Shown here: positions 1 through 5,816 of the stretch, piece by piece | Numbering within the stretch: position 1 is the stretch's first letter | Layout: each line of letters begins with the position of its first letter | DNA from: Pseudomonadota bacterium | Lineage (GTDB): Bacteria; Pseudomonadota; Gammaproteobacteria; Xanthomonadales; Xanthomonadaceae | Assembly (NCBI GenBank): GCA_023399815.1 | Contig: JAEWOJ010000103.1 | Span: 1-8,197, forward strand | Direction of reading: 5' to 3' | DNA length: 8,197 nucleotides | Position numbers and translations under genes: made by a program | The notes under the pieces: model-generated | Databases searched by the model: none | What the model was told of the DNA's origin: nothing | The model's input: only the letters and a program-made list of their open reading frames with translations

Positions 1-702
1 GTGCAGCCGCGTCCACGCGCCGAGTTCGGCCAGCCCTTCGCACAGCGCCTTCATCCGCGTCTGGTACGACCTCTCGCGCCACGTGCGCTCGGCGTACTTC
101 ACGTCGACGCCGTAGGCGGAGGTGTCCTGCGAGATCACCAGCAGTTCCTTCACGCCGCCGTGCACGGCGAGTTTCTCGGCCTCGCGCAGCACGTCATCGA
201 CCGGGCGGGACACCAGGTCGCCGCGCATCGACGGGATGATGCAGAAGCTGCAACGGTGGTTGCAGCCTTCGGAGATCTTCAGGTAGGCGTAATGGCGCGG
301 GGTCAGCTTGATGCCGTAGTCCGGCACCAGGTCCACGAACGGATCGTGCCTCGGCGGCAGCGCGGCGTGCACCGCGTCCATCACGCTGACGTAGTCCTGC
401 GGACCGGACACGGACAGCACGTCCGGGTACTGCTCGCGAATCATCTCCGACTTCTTGCCCAGGCAGCCGGTGACGATGACCCTGCCGTTCTCGTTCATCG
501 CCTCGCCGATGGCGTCCAGCGATTCGGCCACGGCCGAGTCGATGAAGCCGCAGGTGTTGACCACCACGACGTCGGCCGAGTCGTAGGACGGCACGATGTC
601 GTAGCCCTCCACCCGCAACTGGGTGAGGATGCGCTCGGAATCGACGAGGGCCTTCGGGCAGCCAAGGCTGACGAAGCCGACTTTGGGGTTCAGCTGGGAC
701 AT
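1..702 (-). CDS. rimO: Ribosomal protein S12 methylthiotransferase RimO (N-terminal 234 residues, cut by window edge)
   Basis: RimO is a radical SAM enzyme with two 4Fe-4S clusters that methylthiolates the conserved aspartate of ribosomal protein S12 in the cytoplasm. The visible protein starts MSQLNPKVGFVSLGCPKALV. The N-terminal UPF0004 domain has its three cluster-binding cysteines at C15 (SLGCPKA), C51 (NTCGF) and C80 (TGCLGKK). The radical SAM motif CNHRCSFC follows at residues 147-154, then IIPSMRGDLVSRP. The translation is open to the edge and ends in TRLH, which in the family continues into the rest of the radical SAM barrel and the TRAM domain. Family length is about 440-460 residues, so roughly half is outside the window. 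The RimO-type MRGDLVSRP and ISQDTSAYG stretches favour RimO over the related tRNA enzyme MiaB. The ATG at 702 has only a weak Shine-Dalgarno, but the homology begins right after it. It is transcribed divergently from the hydrolase at 905. Confidence 0.96.
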   Translation of the reverse strand, partial: MSQLNPKVGFVSLGCPKALVDSERILTQLRVEGYDIVPSYDSADVVVVNTCGFIDSAVAESLDAIGEAMNENGRVIVTGCLGKKSEMIREQYPDVLSVSGPQDYVSVMDAVHAALPPRHDPFVDLVPDYGIKLTPRHYAYLKISEGCNHRCSFCIIPSMRGDLVSRPVDDVLREAEKLAVHGGVKELLVISQDTSAYGVDVKYAERTWRERSYQTRMKALCEGLAELGAWTRLH

Positions 703-759
703 GGGGTCTGCGGTTCTGGGGGCCGGGGATCGGAATGACCTGGGGCCGGAAGCGCGGCG

Positions 760-765
760 ATTATA
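760..765 (-). promoter_or_regulatory. Candidate -10 box of rimO
   Basis: The minus strand reads GGTATAATCG, a perfect consensus TATAAT, about 58 nt upstream of the rimO start codon. This would give a leader of about 50 nt. No good -35 hexamer lies 16-18 nt further upstream, where the DNA is very GC-rich. The match is seen directly; promoter function is inferred. Confidence 0.5.
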
Positions 766-793
766 CCGGGCCGGCCCAACGCGTCCGCACGGC

Positions 794-867
794 CCCGTAG
801 GAGCGACGTCAGTCGCGACCGGGGCTTTATCGATGAAGCCGGTCGCGACTGACGTCGCTCCTACGGG
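794..867. repeat. Perfect 29-bp inverted repeat (REP-like palindrome)
   Basis: The arms at 794-822 and 839-867 are exact reverse complements, beginning CCCGTAGGAGCGACG and separated by 16 nt. The sequence resembles the dispersed 'GTAGGAGCGAC...GTCGCGACCGG' palindromes I recall from Xanthomonadaceae and pseudomonad genomes. It is non-coding and lies between the rimO -10 box and the hydrolase ribosome binding site, filling most of that gap. It could be a passive REP/MITE-like element, or a structure affecting the divergent promoters. No T-tract follows on either strand, so it is not a typical intrinsic terminator. Confidence 0.85.
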
Positions 868-890
868 TAGGCTCTGGTTCTTTCCGCCGC

Positions 891-897
891 AAAGGAG
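891..897 (+). promoter_or_regulatory. Ribosome binding site fixing the hydrolase start
   Basis: AAAGGAG lies 7 nt before the ATG at 905. The reading frame stays open back to 623, through the palindrome, so this strong Shine-Dalgarno decides for the 905 start. Confidence 0.85.
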
Positions 898-904
898 TCC
901 CGCC

Positions 905-1564
905 ATGCCCCAGTGGATCACCCTCGACACCGTCCACGGCCCGGTCCGCGCCTGGCAGGCCCTGCCCGACGGCCCCGCGCGCGCCGGACTGGTGGTGATA
1001 CAGGAAATCTTCGGCGCCAACGCCCATATCCGCCGGGTTGCCGGGCAATACGCCGCGGACGGGTATGCCGTGCTGGCGCCCTCGTTCTTCGACCCGCTCG
1101 AACCGGGGCTGGAACTGGACTACGACGCCGCCGGCACGGCCCGCGGCAAGGCGCTGGTGGACGCGCTCGGCATGGACCGCGCGGTGGACATCGTGGATGC
1201 CGCCGCCCGCGCGCTGGCCGGCTACGGCAAGGTCGGCACCGTGGGCTACTGCTGGGGCGGCACCATCGCCCTGCTCGCCGCGCAGCGGCTGGGCCTGCCC
1301 TCGGCCAGCTACTACGGCGCGCGCAACGTGCCGTTCCTCGATACCCCGTTCAAGGCCCCGGCCATCTTCCATTTCGGCGGGCAGGACGCCTCGATCCCGC
1401 CGGCCGCCGTTGCAGCGCATCGTGAAAAGCAACCGTCGATGCAGGTATACGTGTACCCCGCCGGCCACGCCTTCAACCGCGAGGTCGGCCCGCACTACCA
1501 CGCTCCGAGCGCCGACCTGGCGCGCGAACGCACCCTGGCCTTCTTCGAAGAGAACCTGCGATGA
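905..1564 (+). CDS. Dienelactone hydrolase family protein
   Basis: This is a 219-residue cytoplasmic alpha/beta hydrolase of the dienelactone hydrolase (DLH) family. The founding members hydrolyse dienelactone to maleylacetate in chlorocatechol breakdown. The catalytic Cys-Asp-His triad is complete: C116 in GYCWGG, D161 in GGQDASIP and H188 in PAGHAFN. E34 in VIQEIFG matches the glutamate that pairs with the cysteine. Length is close to the usual 230-240. No signal peptide is seen. No other catechol-pathway gene is nearby, and most chromosomal DLH paralogues have unknown substrates, so a role in chloroaromatic degradation should not be assumed. Its stop overlaps the start of the next gene (ATGA), indicating translational coupling. 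The upstream extension of the frame is rejected because a strong ribosome binding site precedes M1 and homology starts there. Confidence 0.93.
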   Translation: MPQWITLDTVHGPVRAWQALPDGPARAGLVVIQEIFGANAHIRRVAGQYAADGYAVLAPSFFDPLEPGLELDYDAAGTARGKALVDALGMDRAVDIVDAAARALAGYGKVGTVGYCWGGTIALLAAQRLGLPSASYYGARNVPFLDTPFKAPAIFHFGGQDASIPPAAVAAHREKQPSMQVYVYPAGHAFNREVGPHYHAPSADLARERTLAFFEENLR

Positions 1565-1983
1565 CCGAAGCCGTGACGTCCGATTTCGAGCTTGACACCC
1601 GCCTTGCCGCCGACAGCGTCCTGATCGCCGACGGCCCCCTGTCCCAGATCCGGCTGATGAACGACGACCGCTTCCCCTGGGTCGTACTGGTGCCGCGCGT
1701 CCCCGGCGCCAGCGAGTGGATCGACCTCGATGGCAACCAGCAACGCCTGCTGCTGGCCGAGATCAACCAGGTCTCGCGCCACCTGAAGCAGAAACCGGAG
1801 GTCCGCAAGCTCAACATCGGCGCGCTGGGCAACATCGTCCCGCAGCTGCACATCCACCTGATCGGCCGCCGCGAGGGCGACGCCGCATGGCCGGGCCCGG
1901 TCTGGGGCAGCGGCCCGGCGCAGCGCTTCGACCCGGCGGTGCTGGCCGAGCGTGTCGAAATCTGGCGCCAGCGGCTACGATAG
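1561..1983 (+). CDS. HIT-family (histidine triad) protein
   Basis: This is a 140-residue HIT-domain protein. The family consists of nucleotide hydrolases and transferases acting on the alpha-phosphate of nucleotide substrates through a histidine nucleophile. Visible landmarks are FPWVVLVPRVPGASEW at 38-53, the helix DLDGNQQRLLLAEINQVSR, the strand KLNIGALGN and the active-site segment VPQLHIHLIGR at 93-103. By alignment with Fhit (VPHVHVHVLPR), the first triad histidine is Q95, while the presumed nucleophile H97 and H99 are kept. The following AAWPGPVWG is typical of a proteobacterial subgroup, so the Gln is probably a subgroup trait rather than damage. The start overlaps the hydrolase stop by 4 bp, implying coupled translation. 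The substrate is unknown. Confidence 0.9.
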   Translation: MTEAVTSDFELDTRLAADSVLIADGPLSQIRLMNDDRFPWVVLVPRVPGASEWIDLDGNQQRLLLAEINQVSRHLKQKPEVRKLNIGALGNIVPQLHIHLIGRREGDAAWPGPVWGSGPAQRFDPAVLAERVEIWRQRLR

Positions 1984-2013
1984 CCGCCACTTCAACCAAG
2001 GAACCGCAAGTCG

Positions 2014-2181
2014 ATGCGCTCCAACCTGATCGCCGCCCTGATCCTGATCATCGTCGGCCTGTTCTTCCTGGCCAAGAACCTGGGCTGGATCAGCGGCAAC
2101 ATCGGCTCGATGCTGGCCACCTGGTGGCCGGCCATCCTGGTGGCCGTCGGCATAGGCATGCTGTTCGGGCGCGGCAAGTAG
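2014..2181 (+). CDS. Small two-helix membrane protein (DUF5668/LiaI-LiaF-like)
   Basis: This 55-residue ORF starts MRSNLIAALILIIVGLFF. It has two predicted membrane helices (about residues 4-20 and 38-52) joined by a short loop with KNLGWISGN. The second helix opens with WWPAILVAVGIG, and the tail FGRGK is positively charged. The pattern 'hydrophobic helix, N-L-G-W, WWP, helix' resembles the small membrane domain annotated as DUF5668 or LiaI-LiaF-like TM region; this assignment is from memory. AAGGAA at 1998-2003 sits 10 nt before the ATG, an acceptable ribosome binding site. The gene lies 30 bp after the HIT gene on the same strand and just before a terminator, so it is probably the last gene of that operon. 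Function is unknown. Confidence 0.8.
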   Translation: MRSNLIAALILIIVGLFFLAKNLGWISGNIGSMLATWWPAILVAVGIGMLFGRGK

Positions 2182-2201
2182 GCCCGGCCGCCGCTGGAAA
2201 C

Positions 2202-2229
2202 GCAAACGGCGCGGATTCCGCGCCCTTTT
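2202..2229. terminator. Probable bidirectional intrinsic terminator
   Basis: GGCGCGGA (2208-2215) and TCCGCGCC (2217-2224) form a GC-rich hairpin, with the central base pairs probably open as a small loop. It is followed by CTTTTC on the plus strand. On the minus strand it is followed by GTTTGCGTTT. It sits between the convergent ends of the small membrane protein gene (2181) and dcd (2254), so it can serve both. Confidence 0.7.
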
Positions 2230-2253
2230 CATTGCTGCGACCGCAGCCGCCGC

Positions 2254-2841
2254 TCAGGTGCGCGGCAGGGTCACGCCGGTCTGGCCCTGGTACTTGCCGC
2301 CGCGATCCCGGTACGAGGTCTCGCAGACATCGTCCCTGTCGGCCTGGAAGAACAGCATCTGCGCCACGCCCTCGTTGGCGTAGATGCGCGCCGGCAGCGG
2401 CGTGGTGTTGGAGAACTCCAGGGTCACGTGGCCTTCCCACTCCGGTTCCAGCGGGGTCACGTTGACGATGATGCCGCAGCGCGCATAGGTACTCTTGCCC
2501 AGGCACACCACCAGCGTGTCGCGCGGGATGCGGAAGTATTCCACCGTGCGCGCCAGCGCGAACGAATTCGGCGGGATGATGCACTCGTCAGCCTCGATGT
2601 CGACGAAGCTCTTCGGGTCGAAGTTCTTGGGGTCGACGATGGTCGAGTTGATGTTGGTGAACACCTTGAACTCGCGCGAGCAGCGCACGTCGTAGCCGTA
2701 GCTGGAGGTGCCGTAGCTGACGATGCGCCGGCCGTCGACCCCGCCGTTGTCGGCGAACCGGACCTGCCCGGCCTCGTACGGCTCGATCATGCCGTGCTGC
2801 TCGGACATGCGGCGGATCCAGCGGTCGCTCTTGATGCTCAT
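2254..2841 (-). CDS. dcd: dCTP deaminase
   Basis: Dcd deaminates dCTP to dUTP, the main source of dUMP for thymidylate synthesis in gammaproteobacteria. It acts in the cytoplasm as a homotrimer. The 195-residue product begins MSIKSDRWIRRMSEQHGMIE and shows YGTSSYGYDVRC at 43-54, IIPPNSFALARTVEYFRIP, the active-site segment GKSTYARCG at 115-123 and the segment EGHVTLEFSNTT. By analogy with the E. coli enzyme, S117, R121 and the catalytic glutamate E142 are all present. The C-terminal lid GGKYQGQTGVTLP is intact. Length matches the Pseudomonas/Xanthomonas form, about 190 residues. The frame continues upstream to 2976, but homology begins at the ATG at 2841. The Shine-Dalgarno is weak (AGG). dcd follows mrp on the same strand, an order common in gammaproteobacteria, but is separated from it by 261 bp. 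Confidence 0.97.
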   Translation of the reverse strand: MSIKSDRWIRRMSEQHGMIEPYEAGQVRFADNGGVDGRRIVSYGTSSYGYDVRCSREFKVFTNINSTIVDPKNFDPKSFVDIEADECIIPPNSFALARTVEYFRIPRDTLVVCLGKSTYARCGIIVNVTPLEPEWEGHVTLEFSNTTPLPARIYANEGVAQMLFFQADRDDVCETSYRDRGGKYQGQTGVTLPRT

Positions 2842-2873
2842 TCGGGGGCCTGACAGATCGGGTGGGAAGCGGA

Positions 2874-2879
2874 ATTCTA
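2874..2879 (-). promoter_or_regulatory. Candidate -10 box of dcd
   Basis: The minus strand reads GGCTAGAATTCC. The TAGAAT hexamer differs from consensus at one base and lies 32 nt before the dcd start codon, giving a leader of about 26 nt. A similar TAGAAT precedes mrp. No recognisable -35 is seen, because the spacer and upstream DNA fall in a GTAG-type repeat. Confidence 0.4.
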
Positions 2880-2883
2880 GCCG

Positions 2884-2905
2884 GTAGCGCCGGCAGCGGG
2901 CCGGT
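2884..2905 (+). repeat. Degenerate GTAG-headed palindrome (SMAG/REP-like)
   Basis: GTAG at 2884-2887 is followed by a short stem, CCGGC (2890-2894) with GCCGG (2900-2904). The layout matches GTAG-headed REP elements, but the stem is only 5 bp, so this is probably a decayed copy. It lies directly upstream of the dcd -10 box, in the position of the -35 region. Confidence 0.45.
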
Positions 2906-3021
2906 ACGCGCCATCGCTGCGCGTTACCACCCACGATTTGCACCGCAGACCGTAGACCCCGACTCTTGCCGGCCACACCCCGCGCCTTCGGCGCGCCCCC
3001 GACTCAGGGGGATGCAACACG

Positions 3022-3091
3022 GTAGTGCCGGCCGCTGGCCGGCATCTGCGCGAATGCCCATGAGGCGGGGTTGCCGGCCAGCGGCCGGCAC
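3022..3091. repeat. Paired SMAG/REP-like palindromes (inverted dimer) after mrp
   Basis: The first unit is GTAG (3022-3025) plus the palindrome TGCCGGCC-GCT-GGCCGGCA (3026-3044). The second, TGCCGGCC-AGC-GGCCGGCA (3072-3090), is its exact 19-nt reverse complement. Each unit can fold on itself, or the two can pair as one long stem with a 27-nt loop. The GTAG head plus GC palindrome matches SMAG/REP elements of Stenotrophomonas. The second copy has lost a clean GTAG head, reading GATGG on the minus strand. The pair ends 12 bp beyond the mrp stop, so it would sit in the mrp 3' untranslated region and could protect that transcript or reduce read-through into dcd. Confidence 0.85.
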
Positions 3092-3102
3092 CATCCGCAA
3101 AT

Positions 3103-3963
3103 TCAGAGCAGCGAGGAAACGATGGGAATGCCGGCGCGCGGGCGCTTGCCCAGTTCCTCGACCATGCGCTGCGCCGCCGCCACGTAGGCCCTGGCCGCCG
3201 CCGATTCCGGCGCCGCCGCCACGATAGGCGTGCCCGCATCGCCCTGTTCGCGGATGCCAATCTCCAACGGCAGCGAACCCAGCAGCGGCACGCCGTACTG
3301 CGCGGCCATGCGCTGGCCGCCACCCTCGCCGAACAGGTGCTCGACGTGGCCGCAGCCGGAACAGGTATGCAACGCCATGTTCTCGATGATGCCCAGCACC
3401 GGCACCTCGACCTTCTCGAACATCTTCAGCGCCTTGCGCGCGTCCAGTGTGGCGATGTCCTGCGGCGTGGTCACGATCACCGCCCCGGCCACCGGGATCT
3501 TCTGCGCCAGGGTCAGCTGGATGTCGCCGGTGCCCGGCGGCAGATCGATCAGCAGGTAGTCCAGGTCGTCCCAGCGGGTGTCGTTGAACAGCTGGGTCAA
3601 TGCCGAGGTCGCCATCGGCCCGCGCCAGATCATCGGCGAATCCTGCTCGATCAGGAAACCGATCGACATGGTCTCCACCCCGAACGCCCGCAGCGGCTCG
3701 ATCGACTTGTTGTCCGGGCTCTCCGGCCGCCCGCTCAGGCCCAGCATGGCCGGCACGCTCGGCCCGTAGATATCGGCGTCCAGCACCCCCACCCGCGCGC
3801 CCAGCCGCTGCAGCGCCACGGCCAGATTCACCGCCGTCGTCGACTTGCCCACCCCGCCCTTGCCGGACCCCACGGCGATGACGTTGCGGATGCGGGGATG
3901 GGGGGAGAGGCCTTTCTGCACCTTATGCGCGGGCGTTGGGAAGTGGAGCGCTGACATATTCAT
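3103..3963 (-). CDS. mrp: Fe-S cluster carrier ATPase Mrp/ApbC
   Basis: Mrp (ApbC, NBP35 family) is a cytoplasmic P-loop ATPase that binds a 4Fe-4S cluster between two subunits and passes it to client apo-proteins. The 286-residue product has the deviant Walker A motif GSGKGGVGKST at 32-42, the A' motif VLDADIYGPSVP at 60-71, MIWRGPM at 111-117, LLIDLPPGTGD at 137-147 and the cluster-binding pair C201/C204 in TCSGCGH. It lacks the N-terminal MIP18 (DUF59) domain found in some longer Mrp proteins; only about 25 residues precede the ATPase core. Start choice: the ATG at 3963 has AGGG only 3 nt upstream, whereas the ATG at 3957 (Met3) has the same AGGG at a better 9 nt. The protein may therefore begin MSALHFPTP. 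The next same-strand gene is dcd. Confidence 0.95.
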   Translation of the reverse strand: MNMSALHFPTPAHKVQKGLSPHPRIRNVIAVGSGKGGVGKSTTAVNLAVALQRLGARVGVLDADIYGPSVPAMLGLSGRPESPDNKSIEPLRAFGVETMSIGFLIEQDSPMIWRGPMATSALTQLFNDTRWDDLDYLLIDLPPGTGDIQLTLAQKIPVAGAVIVTTPQDIATLDARKALKMFEKVEVPVLGIIENMALHTCSGCGHVEHLFGEGGGQRMAAQYGVPLLGSLPLEIGIREQGDAGTPIVAAAPESAAARAYVAAAQRMVEELGKRPRAGIPIVSSLL

Positions 3964-3984
3964 GAGCCCTGAGAAAACCCGCTC

Positions 3985-3990
3985 ATTCTA
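3985..3990 (-). promoter_or_regulatory. Candidate -10 box of mrp
   Basis: The minus strand reads GCCTAGAATGAG, with TAGAAT 21-26 nt before the mrp ATG at 3963. It is the same hexamer as that before dcd. The -35 region is unconvincing. If used, the leader would be only 15-20 nt. Confidence 0.35.
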
Positions 3991-4125
3991 GGCAATATTC
4001 CGTCGGAGTTGATGCCTGCCCCATTCCAGCCGCCATCCGCCCGCAACGGAAAAACAAGCGCTCCATGCCCACTTCCCGATACTGATGCCGGCAGTCACGG
4101 ATACAACGTCCCCATGCTCAAACCG

Positions 4126-5733
4126 TCAACGGCCAAGATCCTCGCGAATCACCGCCGCCGCGTTATGCCCCGGCGCACCGGTGACCCCGCCGCCGGGATG
4201 GGTGCCGGAGCCGCACAGGTACAGCCCGGGAATCGCGCCGCGGTAGTCGGCCTGGCCGAGCATCGGGCGGGCGCTGAACAGCTGGTTGAGGCTGAGCGCG
4301 CCGTGGAAGATGTCGCCGCCGACCAGGCCGAAGGTGCGTTCCAGGTCTAGCGGGCTGAGGATCTGCCGGCCCAGCACCGACGCGGCGAAGCCCGGTGCGT
4401 GGCGTTCGACGGTGGCGATCATCAGGTCGGCCACCTCCTCGCGATGGTCGTCCCAGCTGCGCCCGTCCGGCAGTTGCGGGGCGACGTGCTGGCAGAACAG
4501 GCTGGCGACGTGCTGGCCCGGCGGCGCCAGCGAGTCGTCCAGCGTGCTGGGGATCAGCATTTCCACCACCGGCTCGCGCGACCAGCCGTGGCGGCGTGCG
4601 TCCTGCCAAGCGCGGTCCATGTAGTCCAGGCTGGGGGCGATGATGATGCCGGCGGTGAGATGGTCGCCCTGCCCCGGCAGCACGCGGAAGTCGGGCAGGC
4701 GGGAGAGCGCCACGTTCATGCGGAAGGTGCCGGAACCGCAGCGCCAGTTCGCCATCCGCTCGCGGGTGGCGGCCGGTACATCCGCGGGTTCGAGCAGCCG
4801 CTCGTACAGCAGTTTCGGGTTCACGTTCGCGACCACCGTCCTGGCACGGATGACCTCGCCGCCGGCCGTCACCACGCCCGTCGCCCGGCCCTCCTCCACC
4901 AGCACCCGCTCCACGCCGGCACCGGTACGGATGACGGCGCCGGATCCGGTCGCCGAGCGCGCCATCGCCTGGGTGATGGCGCCCATGCCGCCGATGGCAT
5001 GTCCCCATGCGCCCTTGACGCCATTGCTCTGCCCGAACACATGGTGCAGCAGCACGTAGGCGGTGCCCGGCGCATACGGGCTGGCATAGTTGCCGACGAT
5101 GCCATCGAAGCCGAACAGCGCCTTGATCGGTTCGCTTTCGAACCAGCGGTCCAGGTACTCGGCCGCGGAGATGGTGAACAGGTCCAGCAGTTCCTGCTTC
5201 AGGCCGGCATCCAGCCCCTGCAGGCGCCTTCCCAGCTGGCCGGCCTTCCACAGCTCCGGCAACGCGCGCAGCCAGCCGCCTTCGGTCACGTTCGGCGGTG
5301 GCTGCAACGCCACCGCGCGCAGCACGTCGGCGAACATCTCCAGCCGCTGCTCGTAGGCGGGCAGCCGTTCGGCATCGCGCGCCGAGAATTTCGCCACTTC
5401 CTCGCGGGTGCGCCCGCCCCCCGCCAGCAGGTAGCGGCCATCGGGCAAGGGCAGGAAGTTGTTGATCCGCCGCGGCACCACGCGCAGGCCATGGCGCTCC
5501 AGCTCCAGGTCCTCGATCACCCTGGGCTGCAGCAGGGACACCGTGTAGGACGCCACCGAATTGCGGAAGCCGGGATGGAATTCCTCGGTGACCGCCGCAC
5601 CGCCCACCACCTCGCGGCGCTCCAGCACCAGTACCCGCTTGCCGGCCCTGGCCAGGTAGGCCGCGCAGACCAGTCCGTTGTGGCCGCCGCCGACCAGGAT
5701 CGCATCCCACTGTCCGGAAGAATCGTTCGTCAT
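4126..5733 (-). CDS. FAD-dependent oxidoreductase, PYROXD2/phytoene dehydrogenase-like
   Basis: This 535-residue flavoprotein belongs to the phytoene desaturase-like amine-oxidase superfamily (COG1233 type). The N-terminal dinucleotide-binding fold is AILVGGGHNGLVCAAYLARAG at 11-31, followed by VLVLERR, whose E38 should bind the FAD ribose, and VVGGAAVTEE. The C-terminal flavin-binding motif GLYLCGSGTHPGGGVTGAPG occupies 503-522. The GGGHNGL motif, overall length and GGGVTG ending resemble the PYROXD2 group (the human protein has about 580 residues), whose substrate is not well defined. No carotenoid genes are nearby, so carotenoid desaturation is unlikely. The frame runs back to 5880, overlapping the M13 gene, but homology starts at the ATG at 5733. 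That ATG has no Shine-Dalgarno at normal spacing, while TGCTATACA ends 6 nt before it, which suggests a leaderless mRNA. The gene is followed by 162 bp containing no clear terminator. Confidence 0.9.
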   Translation of the reverse strand: MTNDSSGQWDAILVGGGHNGLVCAAYLARAGKRVLVLERREVVGGAAVTEEFHPGFRNSVASYTVSLLQPRVIEDLELERHGLRVVPRRINNFLPLPDGRYLLAGGGRTREEVAKFSARDAERLPAYEQRLEMFADVLRAVALQPPPNVTEGGWLRALPELWKAGQLGRRLQGLDAGLKQELLDLFTISAAEYLDRWFESEPIKALFGFDGIVGNYASPYAPGTAYVLLHHVFGQSNGVKGAWGHAIGGMGAITQAMARSATGSGAVIRTGAGVERVLVEEGRATGVVTAGGEVIRARTVVANVNPKLLYERLLEPADVPAATRERMANWRCGSGTFRMNVALSRLPDFRVLPGQGDHLTAGIIIAPSLDYMDRAWQDARRHGWSREPVVEMLIPSTLDDSLAPPGQHVASLFCQHVAPQLPDGRSWDDHREEVADLMIATVERHAPGFAASVLGRQILSPLDLERTFGLVGGDIFHGALSLNQLFSARPMLGQADYRGAIPGLYLCGSGTHPGGGVTGAPGHNAAAVIREDLGR

Positions 5734-5739
5734 GCCGGC

Positions 5740-5748
5740 TGTATAGCA
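5740..5748 (-). promoter_or_regulatory. Extended -10 promoter for the FAD oxidoreductase (possible leaderless start)
   Basis: The minus strand reads TGCTATACA followed by six bases (GCCGGC) and then ATG. TGN plus TATACA is an extended -10. A start site 7 nt past the hexamer falls on the A of the ATG. The only SD-like AGGA is 15 nt away from the ATG, too far to work well. Leaderless initiation is inferred. Confidence 0.4.
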
Positions 5749-5816
5749 TCCTGCCGCGGCGCCATGACCTTCGACACCCTTGCCTGGACGGTTACAGGCG
5801 TATCTTTCCGCAGGCG

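Noticed and set aside
1..738. A 245-codon plus-strand frame opposite rimO
   Set aside because: The composition is His/Arg/Val-rich and it is antisense to conserved radical SAM motifs, so it is a shadow.
623..904. A 94-residue N-terminal extension of the DLH-family hydrolase
   Set aside because: It would run through rimO coding sequence and the 29-bp inverted repeat. The ATG at 905 has a strong ribosome binding site and begins the homologous region.
2842..2976. A 45-residue N-terminal extension of Dcd
   Set aside because: Dcd homology starts at MSIKSD. The extension crosses the GTAG repeat and the -10 candidate, and its composition is not protein-like.
2981..3011. Hairpins CGCGCC-TTC-GGCGCG and CCCCC-GACTCA-GGGGG as an mrp terminator
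   Set aside because: Both stems exist, but no T-tract follows on the minus strand. They are too weakly supported to call in such GC-rich DNA.
3991..4125. A truncated metG or another gene upstream of mrp
   Set aside because: In some relatives metG neighbours mrp, but no frame here shows the methionyl-tRNA synthetase N-terminus or any other recognisable product. The 4009-4350 plus frame is mainly antisense to the oxidoreductase.
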